From assembly GCA_024696825.1 (NCBI GenBank), contig JAILGL010000075.1, positions 1 to 64,000 on the forward strand: a DNA stretch of 64,000 nt, read 5' to 3'. Source of the stretch: Lachnospiraceae bacterium (GTDB lineage Bacteria > Bacillota > Clostridia > Lachnospirales > Lachnospiraceae). Every line of letters starts with the position of its first letter. Position 1 is the first letter of the stretch. The notes under the pieces were generated by a model, which was not told the origin of the DNA, ran no database searches, and saw only the letters and a list, made by a program, of their open reading frames with translations. The position numbers and the translations under genes were made by a program. Shown here piece by piece: positions 36,766 through 45,198 of this stretch.

Positions 36766-39687
36766 ATGGCAGATACTAAACGTAGAAGAACTTCTACTAA
36801 TAGGACTAAAAAAAGCACAACTAATCGAAATACAAGAAGATATAGTAAGAGTAGAACTGCTGCAAACAGCAAGAGCGCTTCTTCTAAAAGCAGTAGTAAA
36901 AGTTCTACTAAAAAGAGTAATACCAAGGCTAATACCAGGAAAAAATCAGCTGCTAATACCAGAAGAAAATCCTCTAATTCCAATGTGAGTAAAGAGGATA
37001 TTAAGCAGTATTATGATAAAAAAGCAGCTTCCACATCCATAGTACTTATTGTAAGTGTATTTGTGACTGTATTCTTATATCTTTGCTTTGCAGGACTTTG
37101 CAGATCTGCAGGCGCAGTTATAACAGGCTTTTTCTTTGGTATATTTGGTTGGCCTGCATGGATACTTCCAATAGCCATTTTATTTACCTATTTACTTATT
37201 ATTTCAAATCCACATAATAAGACACTTATTAAATTCATTGTTTGTATCTATCTGTTTTTCTTTGCATTTTTATGCATATTACAGGCAGTTACAGATACTC
37301 AGGTATTAAATGAATATTATATGAGTCATAACGTTATTCATAAGGGTATGGACTGCTTTGTACTAACTCTTAAGGATATTTCTAACAGAGGTAAATCCAA
37401 TAACGGAATACTTTCAGATTTTGTAGTAACTCATATAGGAAATGTTATAGGTATTCCAGCAACTATCTTACTTCAGATAGTAATTATGGTGGTTATTGTA
37501 TTCGTTCTTTTTGGTGAGAAAATAATGGCCTTTCTTCGTGAGAATAATGAGTATGAAGAGAAGATTCATGAAAAGGAAAAAGAGCTTATTGACGATGAAG
37601 AGGAGGATTATGTTCCAGCTTCCTATGCTCCAAAAATGAAAAGAAAACTCCAGGTACTTAATATAGATAGCGATGGAGATAATAATAGAAGAAGAACCTC
37701 TAAGAATGGAAGAAGAGTAAGTTCTTCTAATGCTTCAAGAAGAGAAGAAAGAAGTAATAGAAGACCTGAAAGAAGGGATGCTAATCCTAATAGAAAACCT
37801 GTATTTGAAGAGGAATTAGAGAATAAATTTCATGGTTCTAATGCAGATGGTATTAAGATTAGAGGCTTAAATACTGATAGCGATGATGCTTCAGGTATGA
37901 GAGAAATCACTGACGGTGATTCTAAAAGAAGAGGTAGAAGAACAAAAGCTTCAGCTGCAGGTGCTGCTGCAACTGCCGCAACTGCTGCTTCAGCTGCTTC
38001 TAAAAGAAATGCTGCGGCTCCTATAGCTTCAGGAGATACAGTTGATTTATCACAGGATAAAAAAACTGTAAGACGTAAGAGAAGACCAGCTAATCCTGAA
38101 GGGTATGATGCTAAGGCAGAGGAAGATAAATTTACAGAAAATATTAGCTCATCACTTAATAGTAAAAAGAATGGTAAATATGTATTTCCACCTGTAGATT
38201 TTCTAAATCTTCCAAGTGGCTCAGGTTCAAGCTTTTCTGAGGATGAAATTAGAAAAACTGCAGTTAATCTTGAGCAGACCTTCCAGAGATTTGGAGTGGA
38301 TGTTAAGCTTTCAGATGTAACCTGTGGACCTACGGTTACCAGGTTTGAGCTTATTCCTGCACCTGGTGTAAGAGTTAATAAAATTACCTCTCTTACAGAT
38401 GATATAAAGCTTTCACTTGCAGTTAATTCCATAAGAATCGAAGCTCCGATTCCAGGTAAGTCTGCTGTTGGTATAGAGATTCCAAATGAGAACAGAAGCA
38501 CTGTTTACTTTAGAGAATTAATAGAATCCAGGGAGTTTAAAAAAGCTCCTTCAAAGGTTACCTTTGCTGTAGGTAAGGATATTTATGGTAAGGTTATAGT
38601 TTCAGATATTGCTAAAATGCCACATTTACTTATAGCCGGTGCCACTGGTTCAGGTAAGTCAGTTTGTATCAATACTCTTATTATGAGTATTATATATAAG
38701 GCCAGTCCTGACGAGGTTAAGCTTCTTATGATTGATCCTAAGATGGTTGAGTTAAATGTTTATAATGGTTTACCTCATCTTTTCCATCCTGTGGTTACAG
38801 ATCCTAATGAAGCTGCTGCAGCACTTAACTGGGCTTGTAGCGAAATGAAAAAGAGATATGAACTTTTTGCAAAGCTGGGTGTTAGAAATATAAAGGGCTA
38901 TAATCAGAAGATTAAAAAGGAACCTAATGCTAAGGAAATGGGTTATGAGAAGATGTTCTATCTTGTTGTAATCGTAGACGAGTTTGCAGACCTTATGATG
39001 GTAGCTTCTAAGGATGTGGAAAATGCAGTTTGCAGACTCGCTCAGTTAGCAAGAGCCGCAGGTATTCACTTAGTACTTGCAACACAGAGACCATCTGTTA
39101 ATGTTATTACAGGAGTAATTAAAGCAAACATTCCTTCAAGAGTAGCATTTTCAGTTTCCTCTGCAATTGATTCAAGAACAATTCTTGATACAACAGGAGC
39201 TGAAAGACTTATTGGAAATGGTGATATGTTATTTGCTCCAGAGGGTAATCCTGAACCTGTAAGACTCCAGGGATCCTTTGTTTCTGATGAGGAAATAGAA
39301 GCTGTTGTAGACTTCTTAAAGGATAATAATGAGAAGCCTGTATATGATGACAGTATTACAAAGGCAGCTCCTGTAGCTGATAATAATTCTAACGGTCAGG
39401 GTAATAATAAATCCGGTTCTGACAGAGATGAATATTTTAATGATGCAGCTATCTTTTGTATAGAGTCTGAAAGAGCTTCTGCAGGACAGCTTCAGAGACG
39501 TTTCCAGATTGGATTTAACAGAGCAGGAAGAATCTTAGATCAGCTTTGCGAAGCAGGAATTGTAGGGCCTAGTAAGGGTACAAAGCCAAGACAGATTTTA
39601 GTAACCCGCGATGAGTTAAATGAAATGCTTGGTATAGAGGATGATGTTGATTCATCTGAGGATATAAGTGAGGATTATGATGACTAA
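36766..39687 (+). CDS. ftsK: DNA translocase FtsK/SpoIIIE
   Basis: 973 residues. A basic Ser/Thr/Lys/Arg/Asn-rich N-terminus (~1-85) is followed by four membrane helices (~90-250), a charged linker, the motor (Walker A GATGSGKSV at ~625; Walker B VVIVDEFADLMM; TQRPSVNVITG) and the C-terminal gamma winged helix (SERASAGQLQRRFQIGFNRAGRILDQLCEAGIVG) that reads KOPS/SRS-like sequences. It pumps chromosomes through the closing septum and, in spore formers, into the forespore. ATG 36766 with TGGAG is preferred to the track's ATG 36754. The XerS-like recombinase at 57-58 kb is a possible functional partner. Confidence 0.96.
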   Translation: MADTKRRRTSTNRTKKSTTNRNTRRYSKSRTAANSKSASSKSSSKSSTKKSNTKANTRKKSAANTRRKSSNSNVSKEDIKQYYDKKAASTSIVLIVSVFVTVFLYLCFAGLCRSAGAVITGFFFGIFGWPAWILPIAILFTYLLIISNPHNKTLIKFIVCIYLFFFAFLCILQAVTDTQVLNEYYMSHNVIHKGMDCFVLTLKDISNRGKSNNGILSDFVVTHIGNVIGIPATILLQIVIMVVIVFVLFGEKIMAFLRENNEYEEKIHEKEKELIDDEEEDYVPASYAPKMKRKLQVLNIDSDGDNNRRRTSKNGRRVSSSNASRREERSNRRPERRDANPNRKPVFEEELENKFHGSNADGIKIRGLNTDSDDASGMREITDGDSKRRGRRTKASAAGAAATAATAASAASKRNAAAPIASGDTVDLSQDKKTVRRKRRPANPEGYDAKAEEDKFTENISSSLNSKKNGKYVFPPVDFLNLPSGSGSSFSEDEIRKTAVNLEQTFQRFGVDVKLSDVTCGPTVTRFELIPAPGVRVNKITSLTDDIKLSLAVNSIRIEAPIPGKSAVGIEIPNENRSTVYFRELIESREFKKAPSKVTFAVGKDIYGKVIVSDIAKMPHLLIAGATGSGKSVCINTLIMSIIYKASPDEVKLLMIDPKMVELNVYNGLPHLFHPVVTDPNEAAAALNWACSEMKKRYELFAKLGVRNIKGYNQKIKKEPNAKEMGYEKMFYLVVIVDEFADLMMVASKDVENAVCRLAQLARAAGIHLVLATQRPSVNVITGVIKANIPSRVAFSVSSAIDSRTILDTTGAERLIGNGDMLFAPEGNPEPVRLQGSFVSDEEIEAVVDFLKDNNEKPVYDDSITKAAPVADNNSNGQGNNKSGSDRDEYFNDAAIFCIESERASAGQLQRRFQIGFNRAGRILDQLCEAGIVGPSKGTKPRQILVTRDELNEMLGIEDDVDSSEDISEDYDD

Positions 39688-40618
39688 AGGAATAATCATA
39701 TATAATTCTTCAATGCTTACAGAGAAATTTTTAGAGCATAATAAAATGCTTATAAATGCAGCAAATGCACTAGGGTCTTCCCTTTTTGCAGTTAAAAATT
39801 CAGATATTATTTTTTCTATTCAGGGTGAGAATATAGAGCTTATATTTTCACCTGTTGATTTGAAGGAAATATCATATATTATATTCTGGGATAAGGATAT
39901 AATGCTTGGTGAAAATCTTCTTAGATACATTTTAAATAACAACCTTAATATACGGATTTTTAATAACCCTATAAGCATTGATTACAGCGATAATAAATAT
40001 AAAACCTATCTTAAAATATTAGATTATAACAGGGATGGAGAATATATAATAAAGCTTCCAAAAACCCTTATATATCCTATGACATATAAAAATGAAACGG
40101 TTATAACTGATGAATATATAGACCATATAGAAAGCTCTTTTAATTATCCAATTATAATTAAGGAGTGCTATGGCTCCTTTGGTGAACAGGTTTATAAGGC
40201 TGATTCAAGGGATGAACTTTCAGCTATAACCTCTATGCTTAATGGTCGTCCATTTATAATTCAGGAATATATTAAAAACAGTCATGGAAGAGATGTGCGT
40301 CTTCAGGTAGTAGGAGATAAAGTAGTTGCTGCCATGAAAAGAAGTGCCACAAATGAAGATTTTAGAGCTAATCTTACTAATGGTGGAACCAGTGAAAAAT
40401 ACGAGTTTTCTAAAGCTGAAGAAAGACTTGCTCTAAACTGCGCTAAGGCACTTAAGCTTGATTTTGCCGGTGTTGATTTACTCTTTAATGAGAATAATCA
40501 GGCAGGTATTTTATGTGAGATTAATTCTAATGCACATTTTAAAAATATAACTGATGCTACGGGAGTAGATGTAGCTAAGGAAATAATTAGTTATATACTT
40601 TTAAAAATCAAATCATAA
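39680..40618 (+). CDS. ATP-grasp ligase, RimK/LysX-like
   Basis: 312 residues. The C-terminal half has the ATP-grasp signatures of the RimK group: FNYPIIIKECYGSFGEQVYKA, PFIIQEYIKNSHGRDVRLQVVGDKVVAAMKRSA, DFRANLTNGG, DFAGVDLLF and CEINSNAHF. Such enzymes add an amino acid (often Glu) to a carboxylate on a protein or small molecule. The acceptor is unknown; no carrier-protein gene is adjacent. It overlaps the end of ftsK by eight bases; ATG 39680 is chosen because GAGG lies six bases upstream (the track begins at GTG 39668). Confidence 0.82.
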   Translation: MTKGIIIYNSSMLTEKFLEHNKMLINAANALGSSLFAVKNSDIIFSIQGENIELIFSPVDLKEISYIIFWDKDIMLGENLLRYILNNNLNIRIFNNPISIDYSDNKYKTYLKILDYNRDGEYIIKLPKTLIYPMTYKNETVITDEYIDHIESSFNYPIIIKECYGSFGEQVYKADSRDELSAITSMLNGRPFIIQEYIKNSHGRDVRLQVVGDKVVAAMKRSATNEDFRANLTNGGTSEKYEFSKAEERLALNCAKALKLDFAGVDLLFNENNQAGILCEINSNAHFKNITDATGVDVAKEIISYILLKIKS

Positions 40619-40646
40619 AAAGACTAAAGATAGAAAGGACATTATT

Positions 40647-41927
40647 ATGTCTTACTTAAATGATATTTACTTAAAGGCAGGAATTGACCAGGAGTTAATT
40701 CAGGCTACAAAGCAAATCGAAGGAGAGCTAAAGGAGAGATTTGAAAAAATCGATTCCATTTCAGAATATAACCAAATTAAGGTTATTAATGCCATGAGAA
40801 AATGTGGTGTTAATACTGAATGCATGGGTTCTTCCACAGGTTATGGTTATGACGACTATGGAAGAGAGGTTTTAGAAAAGGTTTATGCAACTGTATTTAA
40901 TACAGAGGATGCTTTAGTAAGGCCTTCTATTACCTGCGGTACACATGCCTTAACTCTAGCCCTTCGTGCAGTGCTTCGTCCGGGGGATGAGCTTCTTTGT
41001 CCTGCAGGAAGACCTTATGATACCCTTGAAGGAGTTATAGGTAAGAATGATAAAAATACTCCTGCTTCCCTAAAGGAATTTAATATTTCTTACAAAGAGA
41101 TTCCACTTTTAGATGGTGGTTTTAACTATGATGAAATTAAAAAAGCTATTAATGATAAGACAAAGCTTGTGGAGATTCAAAGATCTAAGGGCTATGATAT
41201 GAGACCTTCTTTTTCTGTGGAAGAGATTAATGAACTGGTTAGATTTATAAAGGATATTAAGCCTGAGGTTATCATTATGATTGATAACTGCTATGGTGAA
41301 TTTACTGAATTAGAAGAGCCTTCAGGTCTTATGTGCGATATGATTTGTGGTTCACTTATTAAGAATCCCGGTGGCGGGCTTGCCCCTATAGGAGGTTATA
41401 TAGCAGGAAGTAAAAAATGTGTTGAGCTCTGTGCCAATACCCTTACAGCACCTGGGCTTGGTAAGGAGGTAGGCGCCACCTTAGGAGTTAACAGAAGTCT
41501 TTTCCAGGGCTTTTTCATGGCTCCTGTAGTTACAGCCGGTGCCCTTAAGGGAGCTATTCTTTCTGCGGCTCTCTATGAAAAATATGGCTATGAATGTGTG
41601 CCAACTGCTGCAGAAGAGAGACATGATATAATTCAGTCTGTAAGACTAGGCAGTCGCGAGAAAATGGTTGCCTTCTGTGAAGGTATTCAGGCAGGTTCTG
41701 CAGTTGACTCTAATGTCTATCCTGAGCCTTATCCTATGCCAGGGTATCACAGCGATGTTATAATGGCTGCCGGTGCATTTATCCAGGGCTCCTCCATAGA
41801 GCTTTCAGCCGATGGTCCTATAGAAGAACCATATGCTGTATATTTTCAGGGTGGACTTACCTACTACAATGCCAAACTCGGCATTCTTACAAGTCTACAA
41901 AAACTTAAAAATAAAGGTCTATTATAG
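40647..41927 (+). CDS. PLP-dependent 'methionine gamma-lyase family'/aluminium resistance protein
   Basis: 426 residues of the Cys/Met-metabolism PLP fold, the DUF/Alr subgroup: FNTEDALVRPSITCGTHALTLAL, PAGRPYDTLEGVIG, VEIQRSKGYDMRPS, and the Schiff-base region SLIKNPGGGLAPIGGYIAG. It is often annotated 'aluminum resistance protein' but its reaction is not established; cystathionine gamma-lyase-like chemistry is assumed. It is the last gene before a clear terminator at 41942-41986. Confidence 0.87.
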   Translation: MSYLNDIYLKAGIDQELIQATKQIEGELKERFEKIDSISEYNQIKVINAMRKCGVNTECMGSSTGYGYDDYGREVLEKVYATVFNTEDALVRPSITCGTHALTLALRAVLRPGDELLCPAGRPYDTLEGVIGKNDKNTPASLKEFNISYKEIPLLDGGFNYDEIKKAINDKTKLVEIQRSKGYDMRPSFSVEEINELVRFIKDIKPEVIIMIDNCYGEFTELEEPSGLMCDMICGSLIKNPGGGLAPIGGYIAGSKKCVELCANTLTAPGLGKEVGATLGVNRSLFQGFFMAPVVTAGALKGAILSAALYEKYGYECVPTAAEERHDIIQSVRLGSREKMVAFCEGIQAGSAVDSNVYPEPYPMPGYHSDVIMAAGAFIQGSSIELSADGPIEEPYAVYFQGGLTYYNAKLGILTSLQKLKNKGLL

Positions 41928-41941
41928 GCTTATAATCTTGC

Positions 41942-41986
41942 AAAAGCTCCCTGTGTATGTTATTATATACGTTCGGGAGCTTTTTT
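41942..41986 (+). terminator. Rho-independent terminator after the PLP gene
   Basis: AAAAGCTCCC (41942-41951) pairs with GGGAGCTTTT (41975-41984); the inner bases (GTAT/ATAC) extend the stem, and a run of six T follows the stem core. It separates the flippase-ftsK-PLP block from the radC-mre block. Confidence 0.85.
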
Positions 41987-42006
41987 ATATTGGTAGAAAG
42001 GGTTTC

Positions 42007-42705
42007 ATGTTTAGTAAAGAAGAAGTTAAAAACAAAGGCACTTATTTACGTCCCTATGAAAAATGTAAAATATATGGACCTGAGTGCTTAACAGATGCGG
42101 AACTAATAGCTATCATTATAAGATCCGGGGTTAAGGGTATAAGCTGTGAAGAGCTATCCTCGGAAATAATTAATTCTCTTCCCGGGGCTAATATTAGTGG
42201 CCTTTTAAGATGTAACGAAGAAGAATTAAAGGATATTAATGGTGTGGGCGAGGTTAAGGCTATTCAGATGATTGCCTTAAAGGAAATTACAAAAAGAGTA
42301 ACCAACAAAAGATTTGTAAATAATGAGCTTTCATTTGACTCACCTGATGTGGTTGCAGATAAGTACATGAACATTATGAGAGAAAAGGAGACGGAAGAGC
42401 TTTTGGTCCTTCTGCTAAACGCAAGAAATGTTCTAATTAAAGAACTTTGGCTTGCTAAGGGTTCCTTTAATTCGTGTGTGGCCTCTGCTAAAGAAGTCTA
42501 TTATTATGCCATAAAGCATAAGGCCAGTGGTATAATAATTGCTCATAATCATCCAACTGGTGATCCAACTCCAAGTGACAGCGACATTTATGTAACTAAC
42601 AAATTTGTAGATACCGGTGAACTGGTTAATATAACCCTTTTAGACCATATTATCATCGGAGAGAATGTTTATTTCAGCATGAAAGAACATAATCTAATAT
42701 CTTAG
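42007..42705 (+). CDS. radC: RadC/UPF0758 family JAMM-domain protein
   Basis: 232 residues. N-terminal helix-hairpin-helix-like region (LLRCNEEELKDINGVGEVKAIQM) and a C-terminal MPN/JAMM domain with the metal motif HNHPTGDPTPSDSD. Despite its name, a DNA-repair role is not supported experimentally. ATG 42007 with GAAAGGG upstream is used instead of the track's 41833, which lies in the previous gene and crosses the terminator. It is encoded just before mreB, an arrangement common in Firmicutes. Confidence 0.92.
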   Translation: MFSKEEVKNKGTYLRPYEKCKIYGPECLTDAELIAIIIRSGVKGISCEELSSEIINSLPGANISGLLRCNEEELKDINGVGEVKAIQMIALKEITKRVTNKRFVNNELSFDSPDVVADKYMNIMREKETEELLVLLLNARNVLIKELWLAKGSFNSCVASAKEVYYYAIKHKASGIIIAHNHPTGDPTPSDSDIYVTNKFVDTGELVNITLLDHIIIGENVYFSMKEHNLIS

Positions 42706-42726
42706 GTTTAATTTAGTGAGGTCATA

Positions 42727-43740
42727 ATGATACAGAAGGTTTATGGAATAGACTTTGGTACTGGAAGTATTAAAATATATAGAAAAAAAGATGGCATAAT
42801 CATGAATGAAAGAAATGTTATTGCCACCATGGGTAAGAATGAGAATAAACGAGCCATAGCAATGGGAGATGAGGCATATCTTATGTTTGAAAAATCCCCA
42901 GACTCTATCTCTGTTAACTTTCCTATGGTTAACGGCGGTGTAGCAAGGCTTTCAGATATGATAATGCTTTGGGATTATATGGCGGCTGAGATTACTGCGA
43001 AGCCTAAGCTTAAGGGAGCAAGATTTTATATAGCTGTTCCTGCTGACTTTAATGAGGTTGAGAAAAATGCCTTTAAAAAGGTTATTCAGGAGGGTAACAG
43101 TAAACCAAAATCTGTAAAGCTTATAGATAAACCTATTTGCGATGCCTTTGGTCTTAAGATTGATATTGATAAAACAGCGGGAGATATGATAGTAAATATC
43201 GGTGCCGATACTGTGGAAATATCAGTTATAGCAGGTGGAGGAATTGTTGTATCAAGACTTCTTCCTATGGGCGGTAATTACTTTGACAGACAGATTCTTA
43301 ATTACATTCGAAAGGAATATAATTTTGTAATCGGTCTTCGTACAGCTGAAGAGCTAAAGAAAAAGATTATTACTGCCAATCCTTCTGAAAGGACGGCAGA
43401 TGTATTTGGTAAAAATATGGTTTCAGGTCTTCCTGAAAATCTTACAGTTCATTCTGAAGAAATATATCCTTTGGTTGAGAATGTTTTTGCTGATCTTAGT
43501 ACTCAGATAACTAAGATTTTAGAGCATACTCCACCGGAGATTTCAGCATCCATCGAGAATAACGGTATATATCTTACCGGAGGTTCTTCCTGGATAAATG
43601 AATTAGATCAGTTTGTAGCAGACTCCACCTATATGAAGGTTAATACAACTAAGTTTGCTCAGAAAACTGTTATCTCAGGACTTGGTTACTTAATTGAAAA
43701 CCAGAAGCTTGCAGATAAATATGCTTTACCACTTTACTAA
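42727..43740 (+). CDS. mreB: Rod shape-determining protein MreB (divergent)
   Basis: 337 residues, actin fold. Phosphate-1 loop GIDFGTGSIKIY, phosphate-2 region VNIGADTVEISVIAGG, and adenosine region YLTGGSSWINELD. Classical MreB has DLGTAN, DIGGGTT and LTGGGA at these places, so the nucleotide-binding loops are noticeably altered (Asp to Asn in phosphate-2). It should polymerise under the membrane and guide lateral wall synthesis with MreC, MreD, PBP2 and RodA encoded directly downstream. The start codon follows GTGAGG. Confidence 0.9.
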   Translation: MIQKVYGIDFGTGSIKIYRKKDGIIMNERNVIATMGKNENKRAIAMGDEAYLMFEKSPDSISVNFPMVNGGVARLSDMIMLWDYMAAEITAKPKLKGARFYIAVPADFNEVEKNAFKKVIQEGNSKPKSVKLIDKPICDAFGLKIDIDKTAGDMIVNIGADTVEISVIAGGGIVVSRLLPMGGNYFDRQILNYIRKEYNFVIGLRTAEELKKKIITANPSERTADVFGKNMVSGLPENLTVHSEEIYPLVENVFADLSTQITKILEHTPPEISASIENNGIYLTGGSSWINELDQFVADSTYMKVNTTKFAQKTVISGLGYLIENQKLADKYALPLY

Positions 43741-43780
43741 TTAATTATTTTTTATACATTAAATGGAGGTATTCCTTAAC

Positions 43781-44653
43781 ATGAAATTTAACAAAAGGAA
43801 TAATATAACCATTGATCCGAAATACATACTTATAATTATTATTGTTATATGTGTAATTATTGCGGTGATTTCCTTTAGATTTGAGGATAAGATGACTCCC
43901 GTAAGAAATGGTGTTACCTCGGTAGTTGCTCCTATGCAAAAGGGTGTTAATACCATCGGTGTTTGGTTAGCTGACAAAAAGGACTATTTTACCACTATGA
44001 ATAAGCTGGTAAAAGAGAATAAAAAGTTAAAAAAGCAGATTAAAAAAGTTAATGAAGAGAAACAGCTTTTACAGCAGAATAAATACGAGCTTAAAAACTT
44101 TAGAAAGCTTTATGACCTGGATGAGGAATATGCCGATTATCCTAAGGTTGCAGCCCGAGTTATTTCTTCTGATCCTGATAACTGGTTTAATACCTTTGTT
44201 ATAGATAAAGGTTCTAAGCATGGTATTAAGAAAAATATGAATGTTATCGCCGGTAACGGATTAGTTGGAAGAGTAACAGAGGTTAAAAATTCTTATTCTA
44301 CTGTTGTTTCCATCATTGATGATGAAAGTAATGTTTCAGGTTCTGTTCTTAAAACCAAGGATCATTGTATTGTTTCCGGTAATCTTTCCACTATGAATCA
44401 GGGAATTATAGATGTTAGCGGAATCAAGGCAGATTCAAAGGTTAAGGATGGATATGAGGTTGTGACCTCTCAGATTAGTGACAGATATCTTCCTGGAATC
44501 TTAATTGGTTATGTTAAGGATGTGAAAAAGGATTCTTCAAACCTTACACTTACAGGCTCACTTGTGCCTGCAGTTGACTTCACAAATCTTGAGATGGTTC
44601 TTGTTATAACCGAGCTTAAGGATTCAGAAGATTTGGAGGAGATGCTTAAGTGA
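43781..44653 (+). CDS. mreC: Rod shape-determining protein MreC
   Basis: 290 residues: short basic cytosolic tail, one membrane helix (~12-33, YILIIIIVICVIIAVISF), a coiled coil (~70-105, KKLKKQIKKVNEEKQLLQQNKYELKNF) and the extracellular double beta-barrel (SSDPDNWFNTFVIDKGSKHGIKKNMNVI). It links MreB to PBP2/RodA. ATG 43781 (MKFNKRN) is preferred: GGAGG at ~43765 would overlap the track's earlier ATG. mreD begins within its stop (GTGA overlap). Confidence 0.95.
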   Translation: MKFNKRNNITIDPKYILIIIIVICVIIAVISFRFEDKMTPVRNGVTSVVAPMQKGVNTIGVWLADKKDYFTTMNKLVKENKKLKKQIKKVNEEKQLLQQNKYELKNFRKLYDLDEEYADYPKVAARVISSDPDNWFNTFVIDKGSKHGIKKNMNVIAGNGLVGRVTEVKNSYSTVVSIIDDESNVSGSVLKTKDHCIVSGNLSTMNQGIIDVSGIKADSKVKDGYEVVTSQISDRYLPGILIGYVKDVKKDSSNLTLTGSLVPAVDFTNLEMVLVITELKDSEDLEEMLK

Positions 44654-45195
44654 AAAAATACATTTTTGCATTCATAACTACTATTGTTATGTTTTTACTT
44701 CAAACCACAATATTTCCAAGAATTGCCATTAAGGATGTTATGCCAAATCTTTTACTGGTATGTGTAACAGTTTTTGGCTTTGTCTATGGAAGACGACTGG
44801 GAATGTTTACAGGTGTTTTATGTGGCATCCTTCACGATGTTATGTATAGCAGTGTAATTGGTTTGGTTGTTATATTATATGTTTTAATTGCTTATGTAAA
44901 TGGTTCTGTAATCAAGCAGTATTTTAGTAAGAATTATATAATTCTTGTAGTTACATTTGCATTAAGTGATTTAGCTTTTAATTTGTTATATTTTATTACC
45001 AGATTTCTTCTTAGAGGAAGAATCGAATTTATAACATTTTTTGTTCAAATCATGCTGCCGGAAATGATTTATACAAGTATCTGGGGATTAATTATATTTT
45101 CCATCGTAAGCCTTATCGATAAGAAAATATATCCACCTAGAGAAGTATTTGCAAAGGTCGGCGATGTTAAGATTAAGAGTCAAATAAAGGAGTAA
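44650..45195 (+). CDS. mreD: Rod shape-determining protein MreD
   Basis: 181 residues, 5-6 membrane helices, with the MreD-type N-terminus (IFAFITTIVMFLLQTTIFPRIAIKDVMPNLLLV). GTG start overlaps the mreC stop by four bases and PBP2 starts three bases after its own stop, so translation of mreC-mreD-pbp2 is probably coupled. It is a membrane component of the elongasome. Confidence 0.92.
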   Translation: MKKYIFAFITTIVMFLLQTTIFPRIAIKDVMPNLLLVCVTVFGFVYGRRLGMFTGVLCGILHDVMYSSVIGLVVILYVLIAYVNGSVIKQYFSKNYIILVVTFALSDLAFNLLYFITRFLLRGRIEFITFFVQIMLPEMIYTSIWGLIIFSIVSLIDKKIYPPREVFAKVGDVKIKSQIKE

Positions 45196-45198
45196 CCC

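Noticed and set aside
36747-36983. Leucine-rich - strand ORF (MELEDFLLVLAADFFLV...)
   Set aside because: Antisense of the Lys/Arg/Ser-rich N-terminus of FtsK; its hydrophobic composition is a mirror of that low-complexity code.
37830-38501. 223-codon - strand ORF
   Set aside because: Lies wholly inside ftsK in antisense, no RBS, no domain; long only because of the codon pattern of the real gene.
41833-42006. Long form of RadC starting inside the PLP gene
   Set aside because: It would cross the terminator; ATG 42007 has an RBS and gives the normal RadC N-terminus.
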